Below are positions 26,547 to 35,467 of a stretch of 64,000 bases of DNA, piece after piece (positions within the stretch are counted from its first letter, which is position 1; every line of letters begins with the position of its first letter). The stretch is from contig NZ_VCIX01000092.1 of the NCBI RefSeq assembly GCF_006345825.1, forward strand, positions 992,001-1,056,000, read 5' to 3'. A model generated the notes under the pieces. The model searched no databases, was not told the DNA's origin, and saw only the letters and a list, made by a program, of their open reading frames with translations. Position numbers and translations under genes: made by a program. Source of the stretch: Paenibacillus paridis. Its GTDB lineage: Bacteria; Bacillota; Bacilli; Paenibacillales; Paenibacillaceae.

Positions 26547-27812
26547 ATGAGCACAGCAAACAAAAGCATTGTTGCCGATATGTCATTGGCGCCCGAAGGG
26601 CATTTGAAAATCGATTGGGTCGCGGCACATATGCCGGTTTTAAATACGATTCGCAAGCAATTCGAAAAGGATCAGCCGTTTAAAGGGTTGAAGGTAACCA
26701 TTGCGCTTCACTTGGAAGCGAAAACGGCCTATTTGGCTAAGGTTGTCAAAGCGGGCGGCGCGGATGTCACGATTACCGGCAGTAACCCGCTATCGACGCA
26801 GGATGATGTGTGTGCTGCGCTGGTGGAAGACGGCATTACCGTTTATGCGAAATACAACCCAAGCGCAGAAGAGTTTAAGGCATTGAATGTTAAAGCGTTG
26901 GAGTGGAAGCCTGATCTCATTATTGATGACGGCGGAGATCTTGCGACTATTCTAAACTCAGAGCATCCGGAGTTTGGTGAAAATCTTCGCGGCGGGGCGG
27001 AAGAAACGACAACGGGTATCATCCGGCTTAAAGCAATGGAGAAGGATGGTTCTCTGAAATTCCCAATGGTTGCTGTTAATGATGCTTATTGCAAGCATTT
27101 GTTCGATAACCGATATGGCACCGGACAATCGGTATGGGACGGCATAAACCGGACGACTAATCTGATGGTTGCCGGCAAAACCGTAGTTGTGGTCGGTTAT
27201 GGCTGGTGCGGCAAAGGTGTTGCGATGCGTGCCAAAGGACTAGGTGCAAACGTTGTTGTCACTGAAATTGATGCAATTAAGGCTGTTGAAGCCTATATGG
27301 ATGGATTTGCGGTGATGCCGATGATTGAAGCGGCTAAAGTTGGCGAGTTTTTCGTAACTGTTACCGGAAACCGGGACGTTATTCGCGGGGAGCACTACGA
27401 GGTCATGAAGGACGGAGCGGTTATTTCCAATGCGGGGCACTTTGACGTGGAGGCTAACAAGCCGGAGCTTACCGCTTTGTCGGCAAGCGTACGTACGGTC
27501 CGCCGCAATATTGAGGAATATAAGCTGAAGGATGGACGCAGCATTTATTTGCTGGCTGAAGGACGTCTGGTTAACTTGGCAGCCGGTGACGGACATCCGG
27601 CAGAGATTATGGATATGACATTTGCGCTACAAGCGGTCGCACTGCGTTATGTGAACGAACAGTACCAATCCATCGGCGCGAAGGTCGTTAATGTGCCTTA
27701 TGAGCTTGATGAGCAGGTCGCAAGATTGAAGCTTGAATCGCTGGGCTTTGGCATCGACAAGCTGACAGAGGAGCAAATCGCATACCTAGACAGCTGGAAA
27801 GAAACCGAATAA
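26547..27812 (+). CDS. ahcY: Adenosylhomocysteinase (S-adenosylhomocysteine hydrolase)
   Basis: A 421-residue protein that hydrolyses S-adenosylhomocysteine to adenosine and homocysteine. The substrate domain carries LHLEAKTAYL, SNPLSTQDDV and VNDAYCKHLFDNRYGTGQS. The NAD-binding domain carries VVVGYGWCGKGVAMRAKG near residues 214-231. SNAGHFDVE is a further family motif. It lacks the insert and the C-terminal KPDHYRY tail of the long form, as in archaeal and Thermotoga-type enzymes. GGAGG precedes the ATG by about 8 bp and the gene follows bshC by 21 bp, so both are in one operon. B. subtilis uses the MtnN/LuxS route instead. Confidence 0.93.
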   Translation: MSTANKSIVADMSLAPEGHLKIDWVAAHMPVLNTIRKQFEKDQPFKGLKVTIALHLEAKTAYLAKVVKAGGADVTITGSNPLSTQDDVCAALVEDGITVYAKYNPSAEEFKALNVKALEWKPDLIIDDGGDLATILNSEHPEFGENLRGGAEETTTGIIRLKAMEKDGSLKFPMVAVNDAYCKHLFDNRYGTGQSVWDGINRTTNLMVAGKTVVVVGYGWCGKGVAMRAKGLGANVVVTEIDAIKAVEAYMDGFAVMPMIEAAKVGEFFVTVTGNRDVIRGEHYEVMKDGAVISNAGHFDVEANKPELTALSASVRTVRRNIEEYKLKDGRSIYLLAEGRLVNLAAGDGHPAEIMDMTFALQAVALRYVNEQYQSIGAKVVNVPYELDEQVARLKLESLGFGIDKLTEEQIAYLDSWKETE

Positions 27813-27849
27813 ATTTGGAATCATGCAGATTATAGGTATTACCGACGAG

Positions 27850-27876
27850 AAAACCGCGAGCAATCGCGGTTTTTTC
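27850..27876. terminator. Terminator after ahcY
   Basis: AAAACCGCG pairs with CGCGGTTTT around a 6-nt loop and is followed by further T residues. Confidence 0.85.
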
Positions 27877-28001
27877 TATTTCTATGAGAGACGGACCCCT
27901 CCTCTTACAGAGGGTCGTGGTGATGTTAATTCTTGAATTGGATATGTAACCTTTTATTCCCAGACAGCGTCTATAGGGGAAATGAACAGGGGGGGATATC
28001 C

Positions 28002-29018
28002 ATGTATAAACAGAAGAAAGAGAAAAAAGCACGGGCAGTTTGGGCCGTCATTGTCGTTATATTGGGCTTGCTTGCGGGCTGCTCATCCGCAAACAGCGAT
28101 TCAGCTAATTCCAAGGCTTTAGCTGATCAATTAAGTAAGGATACCAATGGTGCTGCTGCGAGTGAAGCTTATGTTACTGAAAACGGTAGTCCGGTTGCAC
28201 AAGAGGCAAATGGAGAGGCGTTAAGATTTTCAATTGCAGCTACAGCCGGAGGAGGCATGGCTGCGGATACCGCTGTTGGTTCCGAAGAATGGAATCAGAA
28301 AATTATTTATACCGCCTCGTTAAATATGCAAGTAGCTATTCTGGCCGAAGCCGCGACCGAGCTGCGCAATGCCATTCATCAGAGCGGCGGTTACATTTTA
28401 CAATTCCAAGACACTAGAAATGAAGGTGAAATCGGTTCAACCTATACCATCAAGGTTCCGGCTGACGGTTTTATGTCATTCATTGACCGTATTGAGCTGA
28501 TTAAGCATAACGACTTTGAACGTAAGATTGGCGGGAAGGACGTATCGGAGGAATATGTAGATCTAGAGTCGAGATTGAAAGCGAAGCAGCTTGTGGAAAA
28601 AAGGCTGTTAACGCTGATGGAAAAGGCGGATAAGGCCGACGATTTACTCAAATTCTCCCAGCAGCTCGCAAGCGCTCAAGAGGAAATCGAGCAGATTAAA
28701 GGAAGAATCCGTTATTTGGACAAAAATGTCGCTTTCTCAACGGTGGAATTGCGGATGTACCAGACAGAGCAATCCCTAACAGATGCAGGTGGTAAAAACA
28801 AGCATCTTGGAGGAAAAATGGCTGATGCGCTCAGCGGCAGCACAAAGGTCGTATGGGAAACGCTTAAGCTGCTTCTCATTGTGATTGCCGGAGCTGTTCC
28901 GGTTATCGTCGTGCTTGCTGTGCTTGCTATTCCCGCAATTTGGTTGGCAAAACGAAACAAGAAGCTTCGATCTGCGAAGCTGCCTGACAAGGACGAGGAG
29001 CAGCCTCCCACCCTTTAA
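28002..29018 (+). CDS. DUF4349-domain lipoprotein with C-terminal membrane helix
   Basis: A 338-residue protein. An N-terminal signal (about 10-24) ends in the lipobox LLAGC, so it should be lipid-anchored outside the cell. A DUF4349 domain follows (about 105-265), with IIYTASLNMQV, GGYILQFQDT and a coiled coil LKFSQQLASAQEEIEQIKG. A membrane helix (about 288-315) and a basic tail end it. Start at ATG 28002 is set by the GGGGGGA site upstream. The function is unknown. It stands alone between ahcY and mraZ with terminators on both sides. Confidence 0.85.
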   Translation: MYKQKKEKKARAVWAVIVVILGLLAGCSSANSDSANSKALADQLSKDTNGAAASEAYVTENGSPVAQEANGEALRFSIAATAGGGMAADTAVGSEEWNQKIIYTASLNMQVAILAEAATELRNAIHQSGGYILQFQDTRNEGEIGSTYTIKVPADGFMSFIDRIELIKHNDFERKIGGKDVSEEYVDLESRLKAKQLVEKRLLTLMEKADKADDLLKFSQQLASAQEEIEQIKGRIRYLDKNVAFSTVELRMYQTEQSLTDAGGKNKHLGGKMADALSGSTKVVWETLKLLLIVIAGAVPVIVVLAVLAIPAIWLAKRNKKLRSAKLPDKDEEQPPTL

Positions 29019-29053
29019 TTATTAATAATCATTAATACTATGAAATATTTTAG

Positions 29054-29085
29054 AAAAATCCTGCTCTTAGAGCAGGATTTTTATT
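29054..29085. terminator. Terminator between the DUF4349 gene and mraZ
   Basis: AAAAATCCTGCT pairs with AGCAGGATTTTT with a 5-nt loop, followed by ATTTT. It isolates the dcw operon from upstream transcription. Confidence 0.87.
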
Positions 29086-29110
29086 TTAGGTGGCGAACTA
29101 CTGTATCTTA

Positions 29111-29160
29111 GTGGGGAAAAGTGGGGCAAAGTGGTGGAGATAGGGGAAGGGGTGGGGCGA
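29111..29160 (+). promoter_or_regulatory. Tandem MraZ-type binding boxes, five 10-bp repeats
   Basis: Five consecutive decamers run GTGGGGAAAA, GTGGGGCAAA, GTGGTGGAGA, TAGGGGAAGG, GGTGGGGCGA and end 4 bp before the mraZ start codon. Their G-rich cores recur exactly every 10 bp, one helical turn. MraZ proteins are known to bind direct repeats of this kind (TGGG/GTGG cores) ahead of their own operon, so this is the likely autoregulatory site. Confidence 0.75.
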
Positions 29161-29164
29161 ACTC

Positions 29165-29602
29165 ATGTTTATGGGTGAATATCAACATAGCATTGATGAC
29201 AAAGGCCGCATCATTATTCCTTCGAAATTCCGCGAATCACTTGGCGCTTCGTTTATCGCAACACGCGGATTAGATAATTGCTTGTTTGTGTATCCCATGA
29301 GCGAGTGGAGTGTATTGGAGCAAAAGCTTAAATCATTGCCTCTTATGAAATCCGACGCGCGCGCGTTTACCCGATTTTTCTTTTCTGGGGCAACCGAATG
29401 TGAGCTGGATAAACAGGGAAGGGTAAACATACCCAGCCATCTCCGCGAATATGCGAAGCTGGACAAAGATTGCATGGTGCTCGGGGTATCCGGTCGTGTT
29501 GAGATTTGGAGCAAGCAGACATGGGATGGCTACTATGAGCAGTCGGAGCAAACCTTTAACGAAATCGCCGAGAAGCTCGTCGATTTTGATTTCAACTTCT
29601 AG
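29165..29602 (+). CDS. mraZ: MraZ, transcriptional regulator of the dcw cluster
   Basis: A 145-residue protein of two tandem SpoVT/AbrB-like swapped-hairpin repeats. The first has GEYQHSIDDKGRIIIPSKFR near residues 4-23, and the second has ATECELDKQGRVNIPSHLRE near 75-95. The length is typical. MraZ forms a ring that binds direct repeats upstream of its own gene; such repeats lie directly upstream here and overlap the ribosome-site region. It is the first gene of the division and cell-wall cluster and lies 30 bp from rsmH. Confidence 0.97.
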   Translation: MFMGEYQHSIDDKGRIIIPSKFRESLGASFIATRGLDNCLFVYPMSEWSVLEQKLKSLPLMKSDARAFTRFFFSGATECELDKQGRVNIPSHLREYAKLDKDCMVLGVSGRVEIWSKQTWDGYYEQSEQTFNEIAEKLVDFDFNF

Positions 29603-29632
29603 AATGGACAACAAGAATGGGAGGGCTGAGGC

Positions 29633-30583
29633 GTGTTTCAGCATATTACAGTGCTATTGGAAGAAGCGGTTGACGGTTTGGCTATCAAGCCGGACGGCAT
29701 CTACGTCGATTGTACGCTTGGAGGAGCTGGCCACAGCGAGCTGATTGCATCTAGGCTAGGCGAAGGAGGGCGGTTAATCGCTTTCGATCAGGATGACTGG
29801 GCGCTGGATAATGCTCGCGTGAAGCTGGCTCCATATATGGATAAAGTAACGCTGGTCAGAAGCAATTTCCGCGATTTAGAGCAGGAGCTGCGGGGCTGCG
29901 ATGTTCCAATGGAGGACGGCATTCCGCAGGTGGACGGCATTTTGTTCGATCTGGGTGTCTCCAGTCCGCAGCTTGACGAGGCTGAGCGTGGTTTCAGCTA
30001 CAATCATGATGCGCCGCTCGATATGAGGATGGATCGGGAGGGCGATTTAACAGCTCACGAAATCATCAATACTTGGGAAGAAAGAGACATTTCCCGTATT
30101 TTGGACCGCTATGGTGAGGAGAAATTCGCGCGTTCCATTGCGCGGAATATTATAAAAGCAAGAGAAAAAGCACCGATTGAGAAAACCGGCGAACTTGCCG
30201 AGTTGATCAAAATGTCTATACCAGCCGCCACAAGGCGCACGGGCGGTCATCCCGCCAAACGTTCGTTCCAGGCGCTCCGCATTGCAGTAAATGATGAGCT
30301 TGGAGCCGAAGAAGAAGCGCTTGAACAGACGATTCGCTGTTTGAAGCCTGGAGGACGAGCCTCAGTGATTACATTTCATTCGCTAGAGGACCGCATTTGT
30401 AAGCAAATATTTGTTAAGTTTGTGGAGAAATGCACGTGCCCGCCTGACTTTCCGCTATGTGTGTGTGGAAACGAAGGAAAAGTGAAACTGGTTAATCGCA
30501 AGCCTATCGTTCCTTCCGAGAGAGAGCTGGAGCTTAATCCAAGGGCACGGTCGGCAAAGCTTAGAGTCGCAGAAAAATTGTAA
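29633..30583 (+). CDS. rsmH: 16S rRNA (cytosine-1402-N4)-methyltransferase RsmH
   Basis: A 316-residue SAM-dependent methyltransferase (formerly MraW) that modifies C1402 in the ribosomal P-site decoding region. It starts with the typical HITVLLEEAVDGL. The SAM site is DCTLGGAGHSELI, and VDGILFDLGVSSPQLD, RMDR and VITFHSLEDR are family motifs. The start is GTG at 29633 with GGGAGGG about 7 bp upstream. The gene sits between mraZ and ftsL as usual. Confidence 0.96.
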   Translation: MFQHITVLLEEAVDGLAIKPDGIYVDCTLGGAGHSELIASRLGEGGRLIAFDQDDWALDNARVKLAPYMDKVTLVRSNFRDLEQELRGCDVPMEDGIPQVDGILFDLGVSSPQLDEAERGFSYNHDAPLDMRMDREGDLTAHEIINTWEERDISRILDRYGEEKFARSIARNIIKAREKAPIEKTGELAELIKMSIPAATRRTGGHPAKRSFQALRIAVNDELGAEEEALEQTIRCLKPGGRASVITFHSLEDRICKQIFVKFVEKCTCPPDFPLCVCGNEGKVKLVNRKPIVPSERELELNPRARSAKLRVAEKL

Positions 30584-30597
30584 GAGGGGGATTTGAA

Positions 30598-30999
30598 TTG
30601 GCGTATGTGAATGGCAATTTAGCGCTGCAGCCTAAGCGCAAGCAGGATCAGCAACCGGTAATCAAAGAAACAAAACGATTGGTAAAAACACGTAAATCCT
30701 TACCGGTTCAAGAAAAGCTATTGTATATGTTTACCGTATTAATGTGCGTTGTAGTCGCTGGTGTCATTATTTTCCGCTACGCGCAAATCTACGATATGAA
30801 TCTAGAAATTAAACAATTGAATACTCAGTATCAGTCGATGAACATTGAATTGGAAGATTTAAAGAAACAGGTGGAAACGCTTAGCGATCCGGAACGGATT
30901 CGCAAGCTGGCTGAGACCCAAGGAATGGTAAGCGCGCTGGAAGGCGGCATTACGGTGAATACCGGCGACAGCGAGTTGAAATCGGCTATGAGTGAATAA
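30598..30999 (+). CDS. ftsL: Cell division protein FtsL
   Basis: A 133-residue bitopic membrane protein. A basic cytoplasmic segment (about 1-42) is followed by one membrane helix (about 43-64) and an extracytoplasmic coiled coil (about 68-110) ending in the SDPERIRKLAETQGM motif seen in FtsL/DivIC-type proteins. It joins DivIB and DivIC to regulate the FtsW-PBP2B synthase. The start is TTG at 30598 after AGAGGGGGA. Sequence conservation in this family is low, so gene order carries much of the call. Confidence 0.9.
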   Translation: MAYVNGNLALQPKRKQDQQPVIKETKRLVKTRKSLPVQEKLLYMFTVLMCVVVAGVIIFRYAQIYDMNLEIKQLNTQYQSMNIELEDLKKQVETLSDPERIRKLAETQGMVSALEGGITVNTGDSELKSAMSE

Positions 31000-31009
31000 G
31001 GTGATGAAG

Positions 31010-33319
31010 ATGAAAAAGAGAATCAGATTGCGCACACTGTTGTTTGGAGGGGTAATGACCCTCCTTTTTCTCATTTTAATAAGCCGAATGTATGTTGTGC
31101 AGGTAGTAGAAGGCGCGAAATGGTATGATCTTGCGAAGATTAGGTGGTCTGCAGCCGAGGAGCTTGTTGCCAAGCGTGGCACAATCACAGACCGGTCAGG
31201 CAATGTTCTAGCGATGGATACGATTGCTTATAACTTGTCCCTTAATCCGAAAGTGATTAATGAAGCAGAGCTTGCCGAGGAAGTTATTGACGGGCTGCAC
31301 GAAATTCTTGGCATATCGAAGGACGAGTTAAGAAAGAACGTAATGGCCAAGAAGGAGGATGGTAACTTCGTCGTGCACCGGGAGGTGCGTAATGGCGGCT
31401 GGCAGATGGATAAGTCGGTCGCGGACCAAATCAAAGCGTTCCGTGAAGAGCTCTTGAAAGAAAATAAAGAAAAGAAGGTGTATGATGTTGGCATCGATTT
31501 GACCGATAATTTAAAACGCTATTATCCCCGTAAAAATTTGGCATCACAGCTGGTCGGTTATTTGGACCGTGACGGTGCTGCGATGACTGGCGTGGAAGCT
31601 TCCTTTAATGAGCAGCTAAGCGGCGAAAATGGCTACATCAAGTATGAGAAGGACGGAAAACGGGTCCAATTGGCCGAAGGCGACGTGGATTATAAGCCGG
31701 CAGCGGACGGGCAAGACATCAAGCTGACCATCGATAACGATATTCAGCTCTACGTCGAAGAAGCGCTGCAGGAAATTGTGAAGAAGTATGCGCCAAAAAG
31801 CGCAACCGCCATTGCGGCGGATCCGAACACGATGGAAATACTCGCAATGGCGAATATGCCGCAATTCAATCCAAATGAATATTCCGTAAATAATTCAAGC
31901 TCTTATAATCATGCTATTAAATCACTTTATGAGCCAGGCTCAACCTTTAAGATCGTTACGCTTGCCGCAGCGGTGGAAGAAGGCGTATTTAATCCGGAGG
32001 AGATGTACAAGTCCGGGCAAATCAAGCTCAAAGGCGTGCCTACTCCCATTCGCGATATTAAGCGTGACGGCTGGGGAACGATCTCGTTTCTGGATGGCTT
32101 AAAATATTCCAGTAACGTTGCTTTCGTTAAGCTTGGTTATGAAAGATTAGGCGAAGAAAAGCTTAGAAAATATTACACTAATTTCGGTTTCGGCCAAAAA
32201 ACAGGCATTCCGCTAGGCAACGAGTCGACCGGAACGATTAATTTCCGGTATGCAAGTGATATCGCCCGGGCAACTTTCGGGCAAGGGGTTGTTACGGTAA
32301 CGCCAATCCAACAGGTTGCGGCCGTTGCGGCCGTTGCTAACGGAGGAAAGCTGCTGCAACCGCAAATCGTGAAGAGCATTACAGATCCGGTAACGAAAAC
32401 GACCCAAACCTTCGAGCCAAAAGTGGTCCGCCAGGTTATTTCGGAGGAAACCTCCAAAAAAGTCGGAGAGTATTTGGAGCAGGTCGTCTCCGATCAGGAG
32501 AAGGGTACAGGGAAAAACGCCTACATTGAGGGTTACCGCGTAGCGGGAAAAACCGGTACAGCCCAAAAAGTGGATGGCAAAAACTACTCGACTACCAAGT
32601 TTGTCGTTTCTTTTATCGGTTATGCGCCCGTGGATGACCCTAAAATTGTCGTCTACGTTGTAGTCGATGAACCCAATGACCCTTTGGTAGGGGGAGGTAA
32701 GGTAGCTGCTCCTGCATTCAAGCAGATTGTGCTCAAAAGCTTGCGCAAAATGGGCGTAGCTCCTAACTATCCGGCAGATTCCGAAAGTGCCCAAAAAGAA
32801 GTATCCATTACCGTACCGGATATGAAGGATTATAAAGTCGCCCAAGCCAAAGCGGAATTAACCGCCAAGGCGATGACCTTTGAATTAGTCGGAAATGGTA
32901 AAACGGTATTGCAGCAAATTCCGGCTGCAGGCTCCGCGGTTCACCCAACGCAGCGGATCTATTTGATTACAGAGCAGCGGGAGAAGCTTGCGATTCCGGA
33001 TTTGAAGGGAGTCTCCTTGCGTGATGCGCTGGAAATTACGTCGCTGATCGGCATTAGGCTCATCCCTGAGGGACAAGGTTACATCGTCTCCCAGAAGGAA
33101 GAAACCTTGAATAACGTCAGAGTGTTAAAGGTCGTGCTGGCACCGCCATTTAGCGAGGCGCCTTCAACTGACAATACAGATGCAACCGGAGATTCAGAGC
33201 AGCAGGGCGATGGAGAAACGGGTGCCGAGGGCGAAGCCTCGGGCACGGATGGTGCGACTGCGCAAACCGACCAGCAGAACACGGCTGGCGATGAAGCTTC
33301 CGTTAACTCTGGGCCCTAA
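31010..33319 (+). CDS. pbpB: Penicillin-binding protein 2B, division transpeptidase with PASTA domains
   Basis: A 769-residue class B PBP. One membrane helix (about 10-30) is followed by a pedestal domain and the transpeptidase domain, with S311 in the PGSTFK motif, SSN near 367 and KTGT near 514. Two PASTA domains follow (about 600-715). The last 45 residues are a Gln/Gly/Glu/Asp/Thr-rich acidic tail. It crosslinks septal peptidoglycan. ATG at 31010 is preferred (AAGGTG 6 bp upstream), just after the ftsL stop; GTG at 30992 would overlap ftsL. The long acidic tail is unusual. Confidence 0.92.
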   Translation: MKKRIRLRTLLFGGVMTLLFLILISRMYVVQVVEGAKWYDLAKIRWSAAEELVAKRGTITDRSGNVLAMDTIAYNLSLNPKVINEAELAEEVIDGLHEILGISKDELRKNVMAKKEDGNFVVHREVRNGGWQMDKSVADQIKAFREELLKENKEKKVYDVGIDLTDNLKRYYPRKNLASQLVGYLDRDGAAMTGVEASFNEQLSGENGYIKYEKDGKRVQLAEGDVDYKPAADGQDIKLTIDNDIQLYVEEALQEIVKKYAPKSATAIAADPNTMEILAMANMPQFNPNEYSVNNSSSYNHAIKSLYEPGSTFKIVTLAAAVEEGVFNPEEMYKSGQIKLKGVPTPIRDIKRDGWGTISFLDGLKYSSNVAFVKLGYERLGEEKLRKYYTNFGFGQKTGIPLGNESTGTINFRYASDIARATFGQGVVTVTPIQQVAAVAAVANGGKLLQPQIVKSITDPVTKTTQTFEPKVVRQVISEETSKKVGEYLEQVVSDQEKGTGKNAYIEGYRVAGKTGTAQKVDGKNYSTTKFVVSFIGYAPVDDPKIVVYVVVDEPNDPLVGGGKVAAPAFKQIVLKSLRKMGVAPNYPADSESAQKEVSITVPDMKDYKVAQAKAELTAKAMTFELVGNGKTVLQQIPAAGSAVHPTQRIYLITEQREKLAIPDLKGVSLRDALEITSLIGIRLIPEGQGYIVSQKEETLNNVRVLKVVLAPPFSEAPSTDNTDATGDSEQQGDGETGAEGEASGTDGATAQTDQQNTAGDEASVNSGP

Positions 33320-33448
33320 GCTCGCGGTTTACAAACGTACTAAAGCCGTTAATGCGTAAAGCTTGTTCTATCCGCCGCTTGTCCCGAATAATCTGGGAAT
33401 GAGCGTCAGTGTACGCTCCTTCGAAACAGTCAGGCGGAGGGGGAACAA

Positions 33449-35392
33449 GTGGTGAAGGTATCTAATGTAACTGTAAGGCGACGTTTATTTATCGTTCTTA
33501 TATTGGCCGGGGTTTCATTCCTAGCCTTATGTATCAGACTTAGCTACGTCCAGCTATGGCAAGGGGAAGAGCTTGCGAATAAAGCGGAAAACTCATGGCG
33601 GCGCGATATTCCTTATGTGGCAAAGCGCGGCGAAATTGTGGACCGCAACGGCGTTCAGCTGGCTTATAATATCAGCTCGCCGACCGTCTATGCGATTCCT
33701 GTGCAAATCAAGGATAAGGAAGCTGCGGCTGTTGCTCTTGCCCCTTTGCTGGATATGTCGCAGGAGACGTTGCTTGAAAAAATTAAAACAAAAAAGATGA
33801 TCGTTAAGCTCGGGCCAGGCGGCCGGAAAATTACGATTGATAAGGCAAAGGAAATCCGCGACCTAGCTCTACCAGGCGTAGTCGTGGCGGAGGACAACAA
33901 GCGTTTTTATCCTTACGGCAGCTTGGCCGCGCATGTGCTTGGTTTTACCGGTATTGATAACCAAGGATTAACTGGCATTGAGGCAAAATACAATGCCGAG
34001 CTTAGCGGGATCGGCGGCAGCGTATCTTTTCTGTCCGATGCAGCCGGCAGGCAAATGCCGAATTCCTCGGATACCTATGTCGAGCCGAAGGACGGGCTTA
34101 CGATGCAGCTCACGATCGACAAGCAAATCCAGACCGTTATGGAACGAGAGCTGGATCAGGCGATGACGAAGCTGCAACCAAACGGAATCATTGCGATTGC
34201 CATGGACCCAAATAATGGCGAGATTTTGGGGATGGCCAGCCGGCCTACCTACGAACCTGACAAGTACCGCGAGGTGCCGACGGAGGTTTACAACCGGAAT
34301 CTTCCTATCTGGATGACTTACGAGCCAGGGTCTACCTTCAAAATCATCACGCTTGCCGCCGCTTTGGAGGAGAAGAAGGTTGATTTGAACAATGAACGCT
34401 TTTTTGACCCTGGAGCGATTGAGGTTGGCGGTGCAAGGCTTCGCTGTTGGAAGAAAGGCGGCCATGGCAGCCAGACGTTTCTTGAGGTGGTTGAAAATTC
34501 CTGCAACCCGGGGTTTGTCACGTTAGGGCAGCGGCTTGGCAAGGATATGCTGTTCGACTACATCAAAAAATTCGGTTTCGGCACGAAAACAGGCATCGAC
34601 ATTGGCGGGGAAGAAAACGGGATTTTATTCAAACTTAGTCAAGTTGGTCCTGTAGAACTGGCTACAACGGCCTTTGGGCAAGGGGTTTCCGTAACGCCGA
34701 TTCAGCAAATTACAGCTGTATCCGCCGCGATAAACGGCGGTACGTTATATAAGCCGCATGTGGCAAAAGCATGGATTAATCCCGAAACGGGAGCAACGGT
34801 AGAGACGGTAGAATCTGTCGCCGTGCGGAAAGTCATATCGGAGGAAACCTCCAAACAGGTGCGCGAGGCTCTTGAGAGCGTCGTTGCGAAAGGGACGGGG
34901 CGCAATGCGTTTATCGATGGCTATCGTGTTGGCGGCAAAACCGGGACAGCCCAGAAAGTCATTAACGGACGTTATTCGCCGAATGAGCATATCGTATCCT
35001 TTATTGGCTTCGCGCCTGCCGATGATCCAAAGATTGTTATTTATGTGGCGGTAGACAATCCCCAAGGGATACAATTCGGAGGCGTCGTTGCCGCTCCGAT
35101 CGTCCGAAATATGATGGAGGACGCTCTCTCTATACTGGAGATTCCAGCTCGTGAGAAGCAGATCGACCGCATCTACAAATATGGGGAGACTCCGATCGTA
35201 ACGGTACCGAATCTGGTTGGCAAAACCGTCTCCGATATTTACGAGGACATGAACATGAATTTCAACCTGACTTCTGCCGGATCCGGGAAAACGGTTATCC
35301 GCCAGGCGCCAGCAGCCGGAACCCGCGTGGACCGTGGGTCAACCATTCGAATCTATTTAGGCGAAGACGATAATATATCCCACTCCCATTGA
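33449..35392 (+). CDS. spoVD: Stage V sporulation protein D (SpoVD), cortex transpeptidase
   Basis: A 647-residue class B PBP paralogous to the preceding gene. A membrane helix (about 14-34) is followed by the pedestal, a transpeptidase domain with S295 in PGSTFK, an SCN motif near 350 and KTGT near 496, and one C-terminal PASTA domain (about 584-645). SpoVD makes spore-cortex peptidoglycan together with SpoVE. Position after pbpB and a single PASTA domain fit SpoVD. The start is GTG at 33449 or 33452 after GGAGGGGG. The 129-bp upstream gap could hold a sporulation promoter, but I could not recognise one. Confidence 0.93.
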   Translation: MVKVSNVTVRRRLFIVLILAGVSFLALCIRLSYVQLWQGEELANKAENSWRRDIPYVAKRGEIVDRNGVQLAYNISSPTVYAIPVQIKDKEAAAVALAPLLDMSQETLLEKIKTKKMIVKLGPGGRKITIDKAKEIRDLALPGVVVAEDNKRFYPYGSLAAHVLGFTGIDNQGLTGIEAKYNAELSGIGGSVSFLSDAAGRQMPNSSDTYVEPKDGLTMQLTIDKQIQTVMERELDQAMTKLQPNGIIAIAMDPNNGEILGMASRPTYEPDKYREVPTEVYNRNLPIWMTYEPGSTFKIITLAAALEEKKVDLNNERFFDPGAIEVGGARLRCWKKGGHGSQTFLEVVENSCNPGFVTLGQRLGKDMLFDYIKKFGFGTKTGIDIGGEENGILFKLSQVGPVELATTAFGQGVSVTPIQQITAVSAAINGGTLYKPHVAKAWINPETGATVETVESVAVRKVISEETSKQVREALESVVAKGTGRNAFIDGYRVGGKTGTAQKVINGRYSPNEHIVSFIGFAPADDPKIVIYVAVDNPQGIQFGGVVAAPIVRNMMEDALSILEIPAREKQIDRIYKYGETPIVTVPNLVGKTVSDIYEDMNMNFNLTSAGSGKTVIRQAPAAGTRVDRGSTIRIYLGEDDNISHSH

Positions 35393-35467
35393 CTATAATG
35401 GTACTTAACGAGGACGTTCCTGCGGCCTAACGGTTTTTCGCCGGCGTCCAAGGGGGGAGTGGGGCAG

